From the IMG/VR virus record IMGVR_UViG_3300005747_000012, positions 1 through 64,000 of that record: a DNA stretch of 64,000 nt, one strand, 5' to 3'. This document shows positions 55,198 through 63,047 of this stretch, in pieces. Positions within the stretch are counted from its first letter, which is position 1; each line of letters begins with the position of its first letter. The notes beneath the pieces are model-generated. The model searched no databases and was not told the origin of the DNA. It saw only the letters and a list, made by a program, of their open reading frames with translations. This DNA comes from a virus. The position numbers were made by a program, and so were the translations under genes.

Positions 55198-55594
55198 TTA
55201 CATTTTTGACTACTTTAGCTAAAATAGCCCCGTCAACATTTTTTAATTCTTTTTTTATAGCACCAATTGTTTTGCCCATTTCTTTGCTAGGATTTTGTTT
55301 TAGATATTCTTCCACATATTTTTTAGTCTCTTCTTCAGACATCTGTTTCGGCAAAAGCTCTTTAATTAAACCATATTCTTTTTCTAAATCTTCGTATCTG
55401 TCGGTATTCTCAAACATTTTTAAAGTTTTAAATAATTTTTTTGCGTATTTTTCAACAACCTCTAGTTCACCAATTGGTTTTTTAGATTTTTCATTGTTTA
55501 AAAGTTCTGATTTTAATAAAACAAAAACATTAGAAGTAAATTTGTCTCCACTTTTTTTAGCATCAATTATTTTTTTATTTACTAAATCTAACAT
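55190..55594 (-). CDS. YqeY/GatB-C-like protein
   Basis: 134 aa from ATG 55594 (AAAGG upstream; the TTG two codons earlier is less likely). Matches the YqeY family order: helical start with KSGDKFTSNVFVLLKSELLNNE, then DLEKEYGLIKELLPKQMSEEE, MGKTIGAIKKELKNVDGAILAKVVK. YqeY resembles the GatB tail domain that contacts tRNA; its role in bacteria is not settled. Its place next to a tRNA gene may be meaningful. Confidence 0.75.
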   Translation of the reverse strand: MLDLVNKKIIDAKKSGDKFTSNVFVLLKSELLNNEKSKKPIGELEVVEKYAKKLFKTLKMFENTDRYEDLEKEYGLIKELLPKQMSEEETKKYVEEYLKQNPSKEMGKTIGAIKKELKNVDGAILAKVVKNVIG

Positions 55595-55606
55595 ATACAA
55601 ACCTTT

Positions 55607-55912
55607 TCACATAATTAATGGGCAAACTTGTTCGTAATATTCTTCGGTAGTTAAATCAAATTTAATATCTTTTTCTAACGTACCCATAGTTTCCCACCTA
55701 ATTTTTTTTTCAATTTTTCCATTTGGATATTTATAGTAATCAAAAGCAATTTCAAATTTTTCTCTATTATGAATAGGAATATATTTTTGTAAGATTTCAG
55801 AGAAATTGTAGCCCAGAATCTCTTTTAAAGGAATCTCTACAAACAAAGTTTTTACTTTAGTTACGTCAACTTTTTCACCTTCACATGTTGTTAAAAAAGT
55901 TTTGCTATTCAT
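55607..55912 (-). CDS. Hypothetical protein
   Basis: 101 aa; KTLFVEIPLKEILGYNFSEIL, FEIAFDYYKYPNGKIEKK: alpha-beta, hydrophilic. Overlaps the upstream gene by 8 bases. No family recognised. Confidence 0.55.
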   Translation of the reverse strand: MNSKTFLTTCEGEKVDVTKVKTLFVEIPLKEILGYNFSEILQKYIPIHNREKFEIAFDYYKYPNGKIEKKIRWETMGTLEKDIKFDLTTEEYYEQVCPLIM

Positions 55913-56411
55913 TATAACTCCATCTAGGTTCTTTTTTATCTAAGTCCCAACGATCATTAATGTACAGCGAATATGCGACATGTACATCTTTAATATGTTT
56001 ATAATTAACGCCTAAACTATCGTGCGCTGCACAGTTAGGAAATTCTGTCCTAGCTCCAGCAGGGATGTTTTTAGCAAAAGCCATTGCAAGTTTAATGTTA
56101 TTTCGAGCATTTGCATGACCTTTGCCCCCACGCCTATAATGTTCGTTAAGAAATTCCAGTGTACTACGGCACATATGTAAGAAATTTGACCTGTTTTTTC
56201 TTACCCATACAGTACATGGATGATTAAAATGTCCCTTAATTCCAAAAGGATTGCCGTTTATACGCTTAGGAAGCTGCTCAGGCGTTGCACCGTGAAAGCC
56301 CATAGCAACAGCAATCATTTGCTGAAATTCACTAATAAACTTATTTAAACGCACATTGTCCATAAATTTAGCGTTGCCTTTGGGTGTTGGTGTTGGCACT
56401 GGATAATTCAT
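55905..56411 (-). CDS. Possible pyrimidine-dimer glycosylase-like protein
   Basis: 168 aa. NAKFMDNVRLNKFISEFQQMI near the start, a conserved HPCTVWVRKN block, helix with LEFLNEHYRRG, and a Pro-Arg-Trp end. This order resembles phage proteins annotated as pyrimidine-dimer DNA glycosylase/endonuclease V relatives (d..RL.K...E..Qil, HP...mW). Catalytic residues cannot be assigned confidently. If correct it would repair UV damage in phage DNA. Confidence 0.5.
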   Translation of the reverse strand: MNYPVPTPTPKGNAKFMDNVRLNKFISEFQQMIAVAMGFHGATPEQLPKRINGNPFGIKGHFNHPCTVWVRKNRSNFLHMCRSTLEFLNEHYRRGGKGHANARNNIKLAMAFAKNIPAGARTEFPNCAAHDSLGVNYKHIKDVHVAYSLYINDRWDLDKKEPRWSYNE

Positions 56412-56590
56412 TGTATTTTCCTTTCTTTTTCTTCTTCTTTGAAAATATTTTTTACAACAATTTCAACCTTATCATCTCTTTCTGAAATTGCTAAAAGTAT
56501 TATATCATAAAGACCGCCTAATTCCAAGAAAACAATCTCTTGTTCTGGGTCAAAATCTTGCAAGTGCTCAATAAAAGCTTTTACCTTCAT
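56408..56590 (-). CDS. 60-aa hypothetical protein
   Basis: MKVKAFIEHLQDFDPEQEIVFLELGG..., an alpha-beta mini-protein found in many phages (DP.ieVvf). Overlaps both neighbours. Confidence 0.55.
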   Translation of the reverse strand: MKVKAFIEHLQDFDPEQEIVFLELGGLYDIILLAISERDDKVEIVVKNIFKEEEKERKIQ

Positions 56591-56901
56591 ATTTTCCTAC
56601 TTTTTAATATTTTATTAAAGCTTTTTTTTGCTTCACATTTTGGCTTGCACCATCTTAACCACTCTCTAAGGTCATATAAAGAATCTGTACATCTACCATA
56701 TTTATAACCGGTTTCTGCATGGTCGGCGTGACAAAAAGACAGGTCTGACATAGTTTCGGTGTATTTTATTTTCCAATTTACAACCTCATTTTTAAGCTTA
56801 GACTTCTGATATAACAACACACCTACAGACACAGAAAGCCCTAAAATAAGGGCCAAAAGAAAATAAAATGCTTTGTCTAGCATGTCCATTTTATCCCACA
56901 T
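56587..56901 (-). CDS. Inner-membrane spanin-like protein
   Basis: 104 aa. N-terminal transmembrane helix (about 10-30, FYFLLALILGLSVSVGVLLY), a short coiled segment (QKSKLKNEVVNWKIK) and a Cys-bearing periplasmic part. With the lipoprotein gene directly upstream (TAATG overlap), it fits an i-spanin/o-spanin pair that fuses inner and outer membranes at lysis of Gram-negative cells. The coiled coil is shorter than usual. Confidence 0.5.
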   Translation of the reverse strand: MWDKMDMLDKAFYFLLALILGLSVSVGVLLYQKSKLKNEVVNWKIKYTETMSDLSFCHADHAETGYKYGRCTDSLYDLREWLRWCKPKCEAKKSFNKILKSRKI

Positions 56902-57086
56902 TATTTTTGACCTCGCTCTAGGTCTTTACATACTTGATAAGTGTTTTTTATATCAGTGCCAAATCCATCCATAAACCTTTCAGTGCATTCAACTACTTTT
57001 TGTTTATAGGGTTTTTTGTAGTTTCTTATGACTACAGGATCAAGAGCGCATCCAGATAAAAGAAGTAAAATAATAAGCTTTTTCAT
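56901..57086 (-). CDS. Outer-membrane spanin-like lipoprotein
   Basis: 61 aa. MKKLIILLLLSGCALDP: short signal with lipobox LSGC. The small size and adjacent membrane protein fit an o-spanin. Other roles for a phage lipoprotein, such as superinfection exclusion, cannot be excluded. Confidence 0.58.
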   Translation of the reverse strand: MKKLIILLLLSGCALDPVVIRNYKKPYKQKVVECTERFMDGFGTDIKNTYQVCKDLERGQK

Positions 57087-57406
57087 TGCGGTAAATTCTC
57101 CTTAATTTTCCAAATAAAAACATCAAATTCATTTTTTTTATACCTTGACCACTCATAGTTGATTGTATCTATTGACAACAACAAAACACCATTAACAGGT
57201 GCCCCTTTTTCTTTCAAGATAAAAAGAACAAGTTGCTCACCGTTAATTCCGTTATACTTATTAGCCAAATATTCCAGTTCATGAATAGAACAATAGCCTG
57301 ATTTTAATCTTTTTTTATTTGTTATTTTTTTTTTATTTGTTATTTTTTTTCTAAATTTTCTTTTAAAAAAAATACACATATTTTTTAATGTTTTATTTTT
57401 TATCAT
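57083..57406 (-). CDS. Basic protein with low-complexity start
   Basis: 107 aa from ATG 57406 (frame open to 57457). Lysine-rich start with a tandem repeat (KKITNKKKITNKK), then a folded part (YCSIHELEYLANKYNGINGEQLVLF, DVFIWKIKENLP). No family recognised. Confidence 0.52.
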   Translation of the reverse strand: MIKNKTLKNMCIFFKRKFRKKITNKKKITNKKRLKSGYCSIHELEYLANKYNGINGEQLVLFILKEKGAPVNGVLLLSIDTINYEWSRYKKNEFDVFIWKIKENLPQ

Positions 57407-57599
57407 ATTTAAACTCTGTATGATAAACTGTTTTTTTAGAAATATAAAAAAATACAATCATTTGAAAAACAAAAGGTGCTGGAGCAGGAGCGTTTATTTT
57501 ATCAAATAAATAATGCGCCCAAGTTGAGCTGTACATTGCCCCTGATATAAGCGTGATTCCTACTAAAAATTTATGAAATCCTTCTTTAAATTCCTTCAT
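57393..57599 (-). CDS. Small two-span membrane protein, holin-like
   Basis: 68 aa; hydrophobic stretches about 11-28 (FLVGITLISGAMYSSTWA) and 40-55 (APFVFQMIVFFYIS), charged ends. Size and closeness to the spanin-like pair would suit a holin, but no sequence family is recognised. Confidence 0.5.
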   Translation of the reverse strand: MKEFKEGFHKFLVGITLISGAMYSSTWAHYLFDKINAPAPAPFVFQMIVFFYISKKTVYHTEFKYDKK

Positions 57600-57892
57600 T
57601 CTAAATATCCCATGTTAACACCATGAACATCTAGAATATCTGCAACATTACCTCTAATAATCTCGCAAACCCTATGTAATAATTTGGATTCAAAATCATT
57701 TAACCTATGTGGCCCATCTTTAACATTTATAATATCACCTATATCAATACCTTTTGAATATTTGGTATATTCTCTTAACATATTATCAATATCATGAAGG
57801 GCTAAAAAAGCATCGGTCGCTGCAATTGCTCTTAAGTGTGCTTTTTTATCACTAAAATCATCTAGATCAAATTCAAGTATTGCTTTTCCCAT
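57596..57892 (-). CDS. Conserved small phage protein
   Basis: 98 aa. MGKAILEFDLDDFSDKKAHLRAIAATDAFLALHDIDNMLRE...: the pattern (a.Ldl....d...h..a.......al.didn.LR...Ky) is common in large phages; function unknown. Overlaps the previous gene by 4 bases. Confidence 0.6.
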   Translation of the reverse strand: MGKAILEFDLDDFSDKKAHLRAIAATDAFLALHDIDNMLREYTKYSKGIDIGDIINVKDGPHRLNDFESKLLHRVCEIIRGNVADILDVHGVNMGYLE

Positions 57893-57903
57893 TTTAACGC
57901 CCT

Positions 57904-58881
57904 TTATACTCTTGTTTCCTTTATTAAATATCTTATTGCTTGATTTGTGATATCATTAGTTTGAGCCAAATTAAATCTAAGATATTTATCTTTTCCTTTG
58001 CTGTCCATTTCAACATAAGTAAAACCTAGTTTATTCAATAATTTACATGCAATAGGGTCAGCCCAAGCAGGGTAAAACATTCCGTTTTCAGGCACTTCTT
58101 GATTATCAAACAATCCCTTAATTCTATCCCACATTTCTCGGTTGTTATTTACTCGATATTTTGCAGACCTCATGAAGTTATTTAAATCCATATTGTCAAA
58201 AATGTCAAGCAAAAGTTCTTGGGAAGGAACAGAGACCGTACATAATTCGTATAAATTTTCATCTCTAAAAGCTTCATAGTCCTTCTGAAAGTTGGTAGCA
58301 ATCCAGCCTACCCTTACCCCTGTCAAGCCAAAAACCTTGCTGTAGGAGCCGCAATTGACTCTGTGATCGGGAATTACAGGTATAGTATTGACATATACAG
58401 GGTTGTGATAAACACTATCCCAAATAATATTGTTTTTATGGTCAGAGTACAGTAACAAATCGCCTGCCGGATTGGATGGGCTGTCCACAAGACCTACTGC
58501 GCTAGAAGAATTAAGCTGTTTTTCATGGTTACGATATAAGCCAATTTTATGTTTATAATTATTTTTCTCAATAATTGCAGGGTAATAAGGAAAATGATAT
58601 TTATGTGTATAACAATTTTTTTTACCTTCTTTAGCCATTACTCGCAAGGCTACGTTGATAGCTCCAGTTGTGCCGTTAGTAATCACAATATATTTATACT
58701 CAATTCCGGTAGTTTCTTTAATAAACCAACGTGTTAAATTAATCAAGTCTTCATTTCCATCGTCAAGACAATATTGTAATTCATCTATATCTACTGGTTT
58801 TGTCATTGATCTTTTATAGTAATGCTTTAAAGCTTCTCTAACACAAAATGGTTCGCCCCAGCCAAAATCAAAATTACTCAT
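57904..58881 (-). CDS. Class I/II (PLP) aminotransferase
   Basis: 325 aa. PLP-fold landmarks: VITNGTTGAINVALRVM, SPSNPAGDLL, IIWDSVYHNPVY, and SYSKVFGLTGVRVGWIAT with the Schiff-base Lys near 183. The family transfers amino groups between amino and keto acids in the cytoplasm. Slightly short for the family. Uncommon in phages; modified-base synthesis, amino-acid supply or antibiotic-like chemistry are possible. Next gene starts 22 bases after its stop. Confidence 0.75.
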   Translation of the reverse strand: MSNFDFGWGEPFCVREALKHYYKRSMTKPVDIDELQYCLDDGNEDLINLTRWFIKETTGIEYKYIVITNGTTGAINVALRVMAKEGKKNCYTHKYHFPYYPAIIEKNNYKHKIGLYRNHEKQLNSSSAVGLVDSPSNPAGDLLLYSDHKNNIIWDSVYHNPVYVNTIPVIPDHRVNCGSYSKVFGLTGVRVGWIATNFQKDYEAFRDENLYELCTVSVPSQELLLDIFDNMDLNNFMRSAKYRVNNNREMWDRIKGLFDNQEVPENGMFYPAWADPIACKLLNKLGFTYVEMDSKGKDKYLRFNLAQTNDITNQAIRYLIKETRV

Positions 58882-59401
58882 TACTTTCTTCCTCTTTTTC
58901 TTTTTCTTCTTTTTCTTCTTTTTCTTCTTTTAAAACTTCCTCTAGGCTTTTTTCTAACCATTCAACAACAAAATCTTTTTTAATACTGTAAATTTCATTT
59001 TCTAGCTGTTCTAATTCAAAATCAAATAGTCTAAATTTTTCAGCAATTTCTACTTTTCTTTTTTTTGAGTATTCTTCCAAAGCATTTTTAAACTCTTGTT
59101 CTTTTAAATGAGCATTTACAAATTCTTTTTTTACATAAGTTTGAAAACTTGACGACCAACAGCACTCTTTGCATACATGCACTTCCTGCCCCATTATTGG
59201 CATTTTTACCCATGTGTGAGGGCCTATGCATTTTTGCGCTTCCAAATTATCCCTGTTTTGTTTTATTTTTTTTACATATTTTATTTGCTGCCATAAACCT
59301 CTAACAACAAATACAAAGAAAAATGGCACTGCTAAAACAAAAACAATGTCAAACCAAGCCATTTTGGATATATAGTCAATCAGTGCTATTTTCATCTCCA
59401 T
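58874..59401 (-). CDS. Membrane protein with zinc ribbon and coiled coil
   Basis: 175 aa. Helix about 14-34 (AWFDIVFVLAVPFFFVFVV), then CIGPHTWVKM and HVCKECCW as a Cys cluster, and a long charged coil ending in KEEKEEKEEKEKEEESNE. AGGAAAATAAAA before the ATG. No family recognised. Confidence 0.5.
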   Translation of the reverse strand: MEMKIALIDYISKMAWFDIVFVLAVPFFFVFVVRGLWQQIKYVKKIKQNRDNLEAQKCIGPHTWVKMPIMGQEVHVCKECCWSSSFQTYVKKEFVNAHLKEQEFKNALEEYSKKRKVEIAEKFRLFDFELEQLENEIYSIKKDFVVEWLEKSLEEVLKEEKEEKEEKEKEEESNE

Positions 59402-59480
59402 TTTTATTTTCCTTATCTTCTTTTTTAGCCGGGCACCAAGAATTGCCGCAAGCTACATCGCAAAAATCGCATTTACTCAT
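59376..59480 (-). CDS. 34-aa Cys-rich mini-protein
   Basis: MSKCDFCDVACGNSWCPAKK..., four Cys in 16 residues, likely one zinc ion. Upstream AAGATG is weak. Overlaps both neighbours; could be a chance frame, but composition argues for a gene. Confidence 0.45.
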   Translation of the reverse strand: MSKCDFCDVACGNSWCPAKKEDKENKNGDENSTD

Positions 59481-60192
59481 CTTTAGGCCTTTCTATTTCA
59501 TCTATCAAGTTTAATTTTAAAGCCATTTCAGCATCAATAAATGTGTCAAAATTAAGCATTAACTCAAGTTTTTCTCTATTAATATCAATCATTTTTCTTT
59601 TTGAACTTGAATGCAATTTGGATATCTCTTTGTCTTTACCAATTAAGTGCAAATACTCTTCTTGAGTAATTTTATTATCTTCAATTTTTTCTAGAAATAC
59701 ATCTTCCATCAATTTATTTATTTTATCGCCTTCAAGCGCATATTTTTGAAATGTCTTTGAATGAGTATCCCCACCATCATACCCATAATGAATCATAATT
59801 CGTGAATTTGGAGTCATTACACGATAGTCAGCCGCCTGCAAAATCCAAGAACCCATGCTCATAGCGTGACCATAAACTTTTATGGTTATATGATTTTTAC
59901 AGTTTCTAATAGCATCATATATAGCAAGCCCATGGTACACCTCTCCACCCGGATTATTCATAATAATTGTAATTGGCTTGTTTCCTTTTCGTGATTCAGC
60001 ATCTTGATTATCTAAAATATGAAGAGTTTTAATCATTTGTTCAGCCATCATGTGATCTACACCACTTTCACAACCTTCATCATCAGTACTGGCACTTCCC
60101 ATATAAATAGTTCTGGTAGGAAGGTAGATGTCATTTTCCATAAATTGGTCAACATCATCTTTTTTAAACTTGTGATATGTGTCATTACTCAT
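59473..60192 (-). CDS. ClpP-like serine protease (S14)
   Basis: 239 aa from ATG 60192 (AAGGAGTGATA upstream). ClpP order is clear: NNPGGEVYHGLAIYDAI, catalytic Ser in GHAMSMGSWIL, catalytic His in NSRIMIHYGYDGG, and Asp probably in FDTFIDAEMA. It is somewhat longer than ClpP (about 200 aa) with an insert before the oxyanion loop. May be a prohead-like protease, an SppA-type enzyme, or a partner of a host ClpX/ClpA; the phage ClpX here lacks the docking loop. Confidence 0.78.
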   Translation of the reverse strand: MSNDTYHKFKKDDVDQFMENDIYLPTRTIYMGSASTDDEGCESGVDHMMAEQMIKTLHILDNQDAESRKGNKPITIIMNNPGGEVYHGLAIYDAIRNCKNHITIKVYGHAMSMGSWILQAADYRVMTPNSRIMIHYGYDGGDTHSKTFQKYALEGDKINKLMEDVFLEKIEDNKITQEEYLHLIGKDKEISKLHSSSKRKMIDINREKLELMLNFDTFIDAEMALKLNLIDEIERPKDE

Positions 60193-61072
60193 TATCACTC
60201 CTTACACTAACTTTATCGGCAAAATTCCATCCATTTGTTATTGCTTCTAACCACTCTTTTTGATTAAAATCTGGCTGTTCTTCATAATATCTACCAAGAA
60301 ATGAAATTGATTCATCAAGACCCATACCGTTAATTGCAAACTCACATCCAATTGACATCCATTTTTGATTTCTTGAACCTTCTGAATTGTGAACACCTTC
60401 TACCAAAGCTTTTTTAGCCCATTCTCCTACGCCTTTAATATTAAAACTGCCTGTATTTCTAGGTTTCATTTGCATTACTTTTGGTGCTTTATCAGGGTAT
60501 TTATTAAGCCACTTTCCAAGTTTATCAATATTAATTCTGGAACCCATTTCAACTATTCTTTGCTCTTTTCCTGTTTCTGGCCTAATGACACTTGGAAATC
60601 TTACCGAACGTGATGGGTTTTTCGTGTATGGATCGGCTTTGTCAAGAATATTTAAAATCCACTGCGCTGTATGTTTATAAATTGTTTCGCTAGGAATGTC
60701 AGATTCAAGCACTAATGCAAAGTGTAAAGATTTACTTCCAGAAAAACAACAGTATGAATATGGAAAGCCCATATCTTTTATATATTTATATTGTTCTTCC
60801 AATGACATATCATCACACTCTACTAAAAATGTACGATAGGCCGTGGCGTTTTCATCTCTTCTCCACCCATTAATTGGGTTAATTGCCACTAATCTAACAG
60901 CTTCTTCTTTTATAAATCTATTTTTTTTATCTTCTTTTGGTGAAACAAGCTTGATATCACCTTCAAATTCTTCTTGGGATATGCTGTGATAACCACCCTG
61001 ACAGTCTGATACGCAAATTGTCTCACCTTCATTAAAAAATAAATTTAAAAAATTTTTAGTTGTTTCCTTCAT
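60185..61072 (-). CDS. AEP-type DNA primase-like protein
   Basis: 295 aa from ATG 61072, with GGAAG upstream (61081 also possible). YRTFLVECDDMSLEEQ supplies the acidic motif, SGSKSLHFALVLE the sGGkG.H-type motif, and NPSRSVRFPSVIRP the third: the AEP (prim-pol) order. C-terminal helical part may be a primase accessory domain. Directly next to the helicase gene, fitting a primase-helicase pair. Confidence 0.6.
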   Translation of the reverse strand: MKETTKNFLNLFFNEGETICVSDCQGGYHSISQEEFEGDIKLVSPKEDKKNRFIKEEAVRLVAINPINGWRRDENATAYRTFLVECDDMSLEEQYKYIKDMGFPYSYCCFSGSKSLHFALVLESDIPSETIYKHTAQWILNILDKADPYTKNPSRSVRFPSVIRPETGKEQRIVEMGSRINIDKLGKWLNKYPDKAPKVMQMKPRNTGSFNIKGVGEWAKKALVEGVHNSEGSRNQKWMSIGCEFAINGMGLDESISFLGRYYEEQPDFNQKEWLEAITNGWNFADKVSVRSDNE

Positions 61073-62231
61073 TTCTTCCATTAAAAATATTTTTAAGTTC
61101 TTCTTTGCTTTGTTCGTTGCTTTCTCTAGTTACTTTTGAGGCGGTAACTTTGGCATCAAATTCAGGACTCCACTCAACAAATTTTTGCATTTTTTTATCA
61201 AATGGTAAATGATGTTTTCTTTGCAAATCTCCGTGGCTAAACCGAACTTTGTGCGCCCAAAAATAAGAGCAACTATTATCAAAATCTTTTACAAGCTCAA
61301 TAATATCGGTAGCATAAATAATTATACCTTTACCACCTTTCCACCTGTACATTACATGATTGTTTTCAAAATCTAACGCACCTTTATCTTCAACTTTTTT
61401 CTCACTTCTAATACCTTCACATTGAGCCATTGCAATAATAGGAAATGGCGCAGTATCTTTAAAAATATTAAGCTCAGAAGCTAACCTGTTGTTAACATGC
61501 CAAGGGTCAATATTTCCAAACTCACTCATGTTTACATTGGTATAATAATCAAGAATTACTGCGTCAAAATTACCCTTGGCTTTTTCAAGTGTTGCCATAA
61601 CACCATCAACTGTTGTTACTTTATAGGCATCAACTTCATTTTTTGGAGAAATAACAACAAGATTGCCGTTATTTGCCAAAAGTTCTCCGTCCAACAAAAC
61701 CTTTTCAATTTCTTCATGAGTACATTTGCTTGTTTTATAATCACCAAAAGATACATTGGTTCTAAGACATGAAATTCTTGCTCTAACGTCTTCCTCTTTT
61801 TCTTCATTTGACAAAATAAGAACACGCTTATTTTCATTTACCAATGCTTCAGCAAGGTGAGCTGTCATGGTGGATTTACCATTGTTTGTCATTGAAGGGA
61901 TGACCATCAAAGAGCCGGGTGCTGCAACAAAATCTTTAGACACTATTTCGTTAAAAAATGTGACGGCATTTTTACGATCTTCAAGCTCTTTTAACATAGA
62001 TTCACGATTAAATCCACGTTTAGTTAAGTCCTCTTTTTCAAGACTATCTTGAATGTTAGACATTTTTTCGTATTGTTTTTGTTGAACTTTTAGTTTTTTA
62101 TTATATATAAAAGCATTTATACGCTTATTTTCTTGAATAAGCTTTTCTGTTTCGACATTTTGCTCATACTCTTGACGTATAATTTTGTCGTACTCTTCAT
62201 GCTCTTTTTTGTTTGTGTTATTGTCAGACAT
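61056..62231 (-). CDS. DnaB-like replicative helicase
   Basis: 391 aa. Coiled N-terminus (about 1-70), then a RecA-like core: Walker A PSMTNNGKST at 112-121 (Pro replaces the first Gly), FDAVILDYYTNV as Walker B, and IIAMAQCEG at the DnaB motif with a glutamine sensor, then a basic DNA-binding part. DnaB from bacteria is about 470 aa; the N-terminal collar domain is reduced. Likely unwinds phage DNA with the adjacent primase. Preceded by a late-like promoter motif. Confidence 0.7.
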   Translation of the reverse strand: MSDNNTNKKEHEEYDKIIRQEYEQNVETEKLIQENKRINAFIYNKKLKVQQKQYEKMSNIQDSLEKEDLTKRGFNRESMLKELEDRKNAVTFFNEIVSKDFVAAPGSLMVIPSMTNNGKSTMTAHLAEALVNENKRVLILSNEEKEEDVRARISCLRTNVSFGDYKTSKCTHEEIEKVLLDGELLANNGNLVVISPKNEVDAYKVTTVDGVMATLEKAKGNFDAVILDYYTNVNMSEFGNIDPWHVNNRLASELNIFKDTAPFPIIAMAQCEGIRSEKKVEDKGALDFENNHVMYRWKGGKGIIIYATDIIELVKDFDNSCSYFWAHKVRFSHGDLQRKHHLPFDKKMQKFVEWSPEFDAKVTASKVTRESNEQSKEELKNIFNGRNEGNN

Positions 62232-62235
62232 ACTT

Positions 62236-62247
62236 TATAATATCACG
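62236..62247 (-). promoter_or_regulatory. Late-promoter-like motif before the helicase gene
   Basis: Minus strand CGTGATATTATA, 5 bases before the ATG, so it may instead serve the following genes or be a chance match. Confidence 0.45.
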
Positions 62248-63028
62248 CTTTTTTATTGTAATCTTCTATTCCAATAAGAATGTCTTCAGGATTTGCATTG
62301 TAAAGGCATTTTCTTGGGTCAACATCTGTTTCTTCAATATCTTTTTTTGTTAAAAAAGAACCTTTAATGTACACAACCCTAACTATTTGATTTTGTTTAT
62401 TTAAAAAACTTAGTTTACCTTTTGCATTGTTTTCTTTTACTAACTTTTTAAAATTAGATTCTGTAATTTTTTTGTAACCATAAACTTCAGGATAACTATA
62501 TAGCTCTCTATCAGTAGGGTTTCTTCGGGGATCACCAATGTAAAATTTTTTAATTGATTTTGTACCTCTAATGTTTGTATTTTTATTTTTGCAAAATTTA
62601 GCTACTTCTTGAAGCCTTTGGTTTAAAAATTTAGATAGATTGTAACATTCTTTTAAAAACACATCTTTTTCTTTTGGCTCAGAATTTTCACTATATTTTT
62701 TCTTGTGTTGTTTTCTGAACTTTTCCATTTTGTCAGGGTTTTCATAAAGGCCGTCCATGGAAATAAAAGATACGGTGTTTACACGCCCTACATTTCTAAG
62801 GTCTTCCATTTCAAAACCTACTATTTTAAATACCTCAATATTTCTTAAATAAATTTTGTCTGAAATATTACAGATCATTTTTTCAAATTTAGCCAATCTT
62901 TTAGGTTTTGGATTGGTTGACTTTCTAAAATATCTATGTCTCATATAGATAAGTTCAAAATGGTCACTTGTATTTAACTTGATTTCATCTAGTTCTGGAT
63001 TGTCTAGCTGTCTTATTAATTTAGTCAT
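62243..63028 (-). CDS. Putative phage sigma-like factor
   Basis: 261 aa. The N-terminal half (FELIYMRHRYFRKS, KFEKMICNISDKIYLRNIEVF, IVGFEMEDLRNVGRVNTVSFISM) resembles sigma region 2, whose pattern is ...IA......G.DLEDLIQEG..GL. The C-terminal half is basic and has YGYKKITESNFKKLVKE, a weak region-4-like helix pair. Such proteins in large phages have been suspected sigma factors. If so it would read the TRTGATAYTATD promoters. Alternative: unrelated replication accessory. AAAGGAAAAAC upstream. Confidence 0.42.
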   Translation of the reverse strand: MTKLIRQLDNPELDEIKLNTSDHFELIYMRHRYFRKSTNPKPKRLAKFEKMICNISDKIYLRNIEVFKIVGFEMEDLRNVGRVNTVSFISMDGLYENPDKMEKFRKQHKKKYSENSEPKEKDVFLKECYNLSKFLNQRLQEVAKFCKNKNTNIRGTKSIKKFYIGDPRRNPTDRELYSYPEVYGYKKITESNFKKLVKENNAKGKLSFLNKQNQIVRVVYIKGSFLTKKDIEETDVDPRKCLYNANPEDILIGIEDYNKKA

Positions 63029-63047
63029 TAGTTTTTCCTTTTTTTAA

